Assembly: GCF_947500765.1 (NCBI RefSeq) | Contig: NZ_CANMTH010000006.1 | Coordinates: 124,001-188,000, forward strand | DNA from: an uncultured Formosa sp. | GTDB taxonomy: Bacteria; Bacteroidota; Bacteroidia; Flavobacteriales; Flavobacteriaceae | Length of the DNA: 64,000 bases | Reading direction: 5' to 3' | Part shown: positions 63,085 through 64,000 of the stretch, in pieces | How positions within the stretch are numbered: position 1 is the first letter of the stretch | Layout of the letters: every line of letters begins with the position of its first letter | Notes under the pieces: generated by a model | What the model was told of the DNA's origin: nothing | The model's database searches: none | What the model saw: the letters and a program-made list of their open reading frames with translations, nothing else | Translations under genes and position numbers: made by a program

Positions 63085-64000
63085 ATGAATTATTTTAGTT
63101 TAAACAAAAAAGCTCCTAATACAACATTCAAAGATGCTGTAATTAGAGGACTTGCTCCTGACCGAGGTTTATATTTCCCAGAAACCATAACGCCTTTACC
63201 AGAATCCTTCTTCAAGAATATTGATAATTTATCTCATTCAGAAATAGCTTTTGAGGCGATTAAACAATTTGTGACTCCAGAAATTCCTGAAGCCGATTTA
63301 AAAACAATTATTGAAGACACTTTAGCGTTCGATTTTCCGATTATAGAACTCAATAAAAACATTTCATTTTTAGAATTGTTTCACGGTCCAACCATGGCTT
63401 TTAAAGATGTAGGTGCACGATTTATGGCACGTTGTTTAAGTCATTTTTCTAAAGAAGATGCTAAACAAGATGTTACTGTTTTAGTTGCGACTTCTGGAGA
63501 TACAGGAGGTGCTGTAGCAAATGGTTTTTTAGGTGTAGAAGGTGTGAAAGTCGTTATTCTATATCCTAGCGGAAAAGTAAGCGATATTCAAGAAAAACAA
63601 TTAACCACTTTAAAAAAGAATATCACCGCATTAGAAGTAGACGGAACGTTTGACGATTGTCAAGATATGGTAAAGCAAGCCTTTTTAGACACAGAATTAA
63701 CAGATAAAATGAAGTTAACCTCTGCTAACTCCATAAACGTAGCGCGTTGGTTACCACAATTATTCTACTTTATGTTTGCTTACAAAGCCCTACATAATAA
63801 ACATGATAATTTAGTATTTTCTGTACCTAGTGGAAATTTTGGTAATGTTTGTGCAGGAATGATGGCGCAACAGTTAGGTTTACCTATAAAACATTTTATT
63901 GCATCTAACAACGAAAACAACGTAGTTACCCGCTTCTTAGAATCTGAAAACTACGAACCAAAACCATCGGTACAGACTATTTCTAATGCCATGGATGTTG
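63085..64000 (+). CDS. thrC: Threonine synthase ThrC, 3' end missing
   Basis: Converts O-phosphohomoserine to threonine with PLP. 305 codons are inside the window, then the end is cut. Start MNYFSLNKKAPNTTFKDAV is that of the long (E. coli/yeast type) threonine synthase. The PLP lysine is in FHGPTMAFKDVGARF (about residues 102-116); the loop VATSGDTGGAVANGF follows, then FSVPSGNFGNVCAG. It completes the thrABC operon. Confidence 0.96.
   Translation, partial: MNYFSLNKKAPNTTFKDAVIRGLAPDRGLYFPETITPLPESFFKNIDNLSHSEIAFEAIKQFVTPEIPEADLKTIIEDTLAFDFPIIELNKNISFLELFHGPTMAFKDVGARFMARCLSHFSKEDAKQDVTVLVATSGDTGGAVANGFLGVEGVKVVILYPSGKVSDIQEKQLTTLKKNITALEVDGTFDDCQDMVKQAFLDTELTDKMKLTSANSINVARWLPQLFYFMFAYKALHNKHDNLVFSVPSGNFGNVCAGMMAQQLGLPIKHFIASNNENNVVTRFLESENYEPKPSVQTISNAMDV

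Overview
The window is a gene-dense, AT-rich stretch of chromosome from a Bacteroidota bacterium, almost certainly family Flavobacteriaceae. The evidence is the PorX-type regulator of type IX secretion, the LpxC-FabZ fusion, lipoproteins with Bacteroidota-style signal peptides, TAnnTTTG-type -7 promoter boxes, A-rich rather than Shine-Dalgarno start regions, and several Bacteroidota-specific families (DUF3667, DUF3822, DUF4834). The genus cannot be fixed from the sequence. I see no insertion sequence, prophage, CRISPR array, tRNA or rRNA; this looks like core chromosome.

Layout. 1-3.6 kb (minus): lipid A genes lpxC-fabZ (cut by the window edge) and lpxD, then an HD phosphohydrolase. 3.7-8.2 kb (plus): porX, tsaE, a 47-residue exported peptide overlapping a membrane protein gene, an alanine dehydrogenase-like gene and a small membrane protein. 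8.2-13.9 kb: proline dehydrogenase, aroB, an Lrp regulator, an M14 carboxypeptidase facing an XRE regulator, and a lipoprotein. 14-19 kb (minus): a topoisomerase IV operon, parE - PH-like membrane protein - parC, with both junctions overlapping. 19-24 kb: ychF, ferredoxin, a LuxC-like reductase, serC and serA. 24-36 kb: a RecD-like helicase, a three-gene rsmD operon, RNase P RNA, dnaX, miaE, a cysteine desulfurase, a calcium-repeat lipoprotein, a peroxiredoxin, a cysteine-free endonuclease III, a 46-residue protein and an ECF sigma factor. 36-42 kb: uvrA, a DUF3667 protein, a NUDIX hydrolase and an exported tandem-repeat protein behind a sigma-54-like promoter. 42-48 kb (minus): a DUF4834 - YfhO - glycosyltransferase - flippase cluster. 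48-59 kb: an outer-membrane protein, an acyltransferase-like protein, a probable sulfonolipid (capnine) gene pair, oligopeptidase B, ybaB, a peroxiredoxin, fumC and nnrDE. 59.4-64 kb (plus): the thrABC operon behind an Ile/Thr-rich leader peptide; thrC is cut by the window end.

How the genes connect. serC and serA make O-phosphoserine, a plausible substrate of the CBS-like enzyme at 51.5-52.5 kb, whose neighbour is an alpha-oxoamine synthase; together they look like the entry to sulfonolipids, which matter for gliding in this group. PorX belongs to type IX secretion, the system that co-operates with gliding. The most unusual local signals are the sigma-54-like promoter with its repeat protein, the Ile/Thr leader without an obvious terminator, the alanine dehydrogenase homologue lacking two catalytic residues, repeated TTACA-N2-TGTAA sites around the XRE/M14 gene pair, and loss of metal-binding cysteines in both Nth and DnaX.
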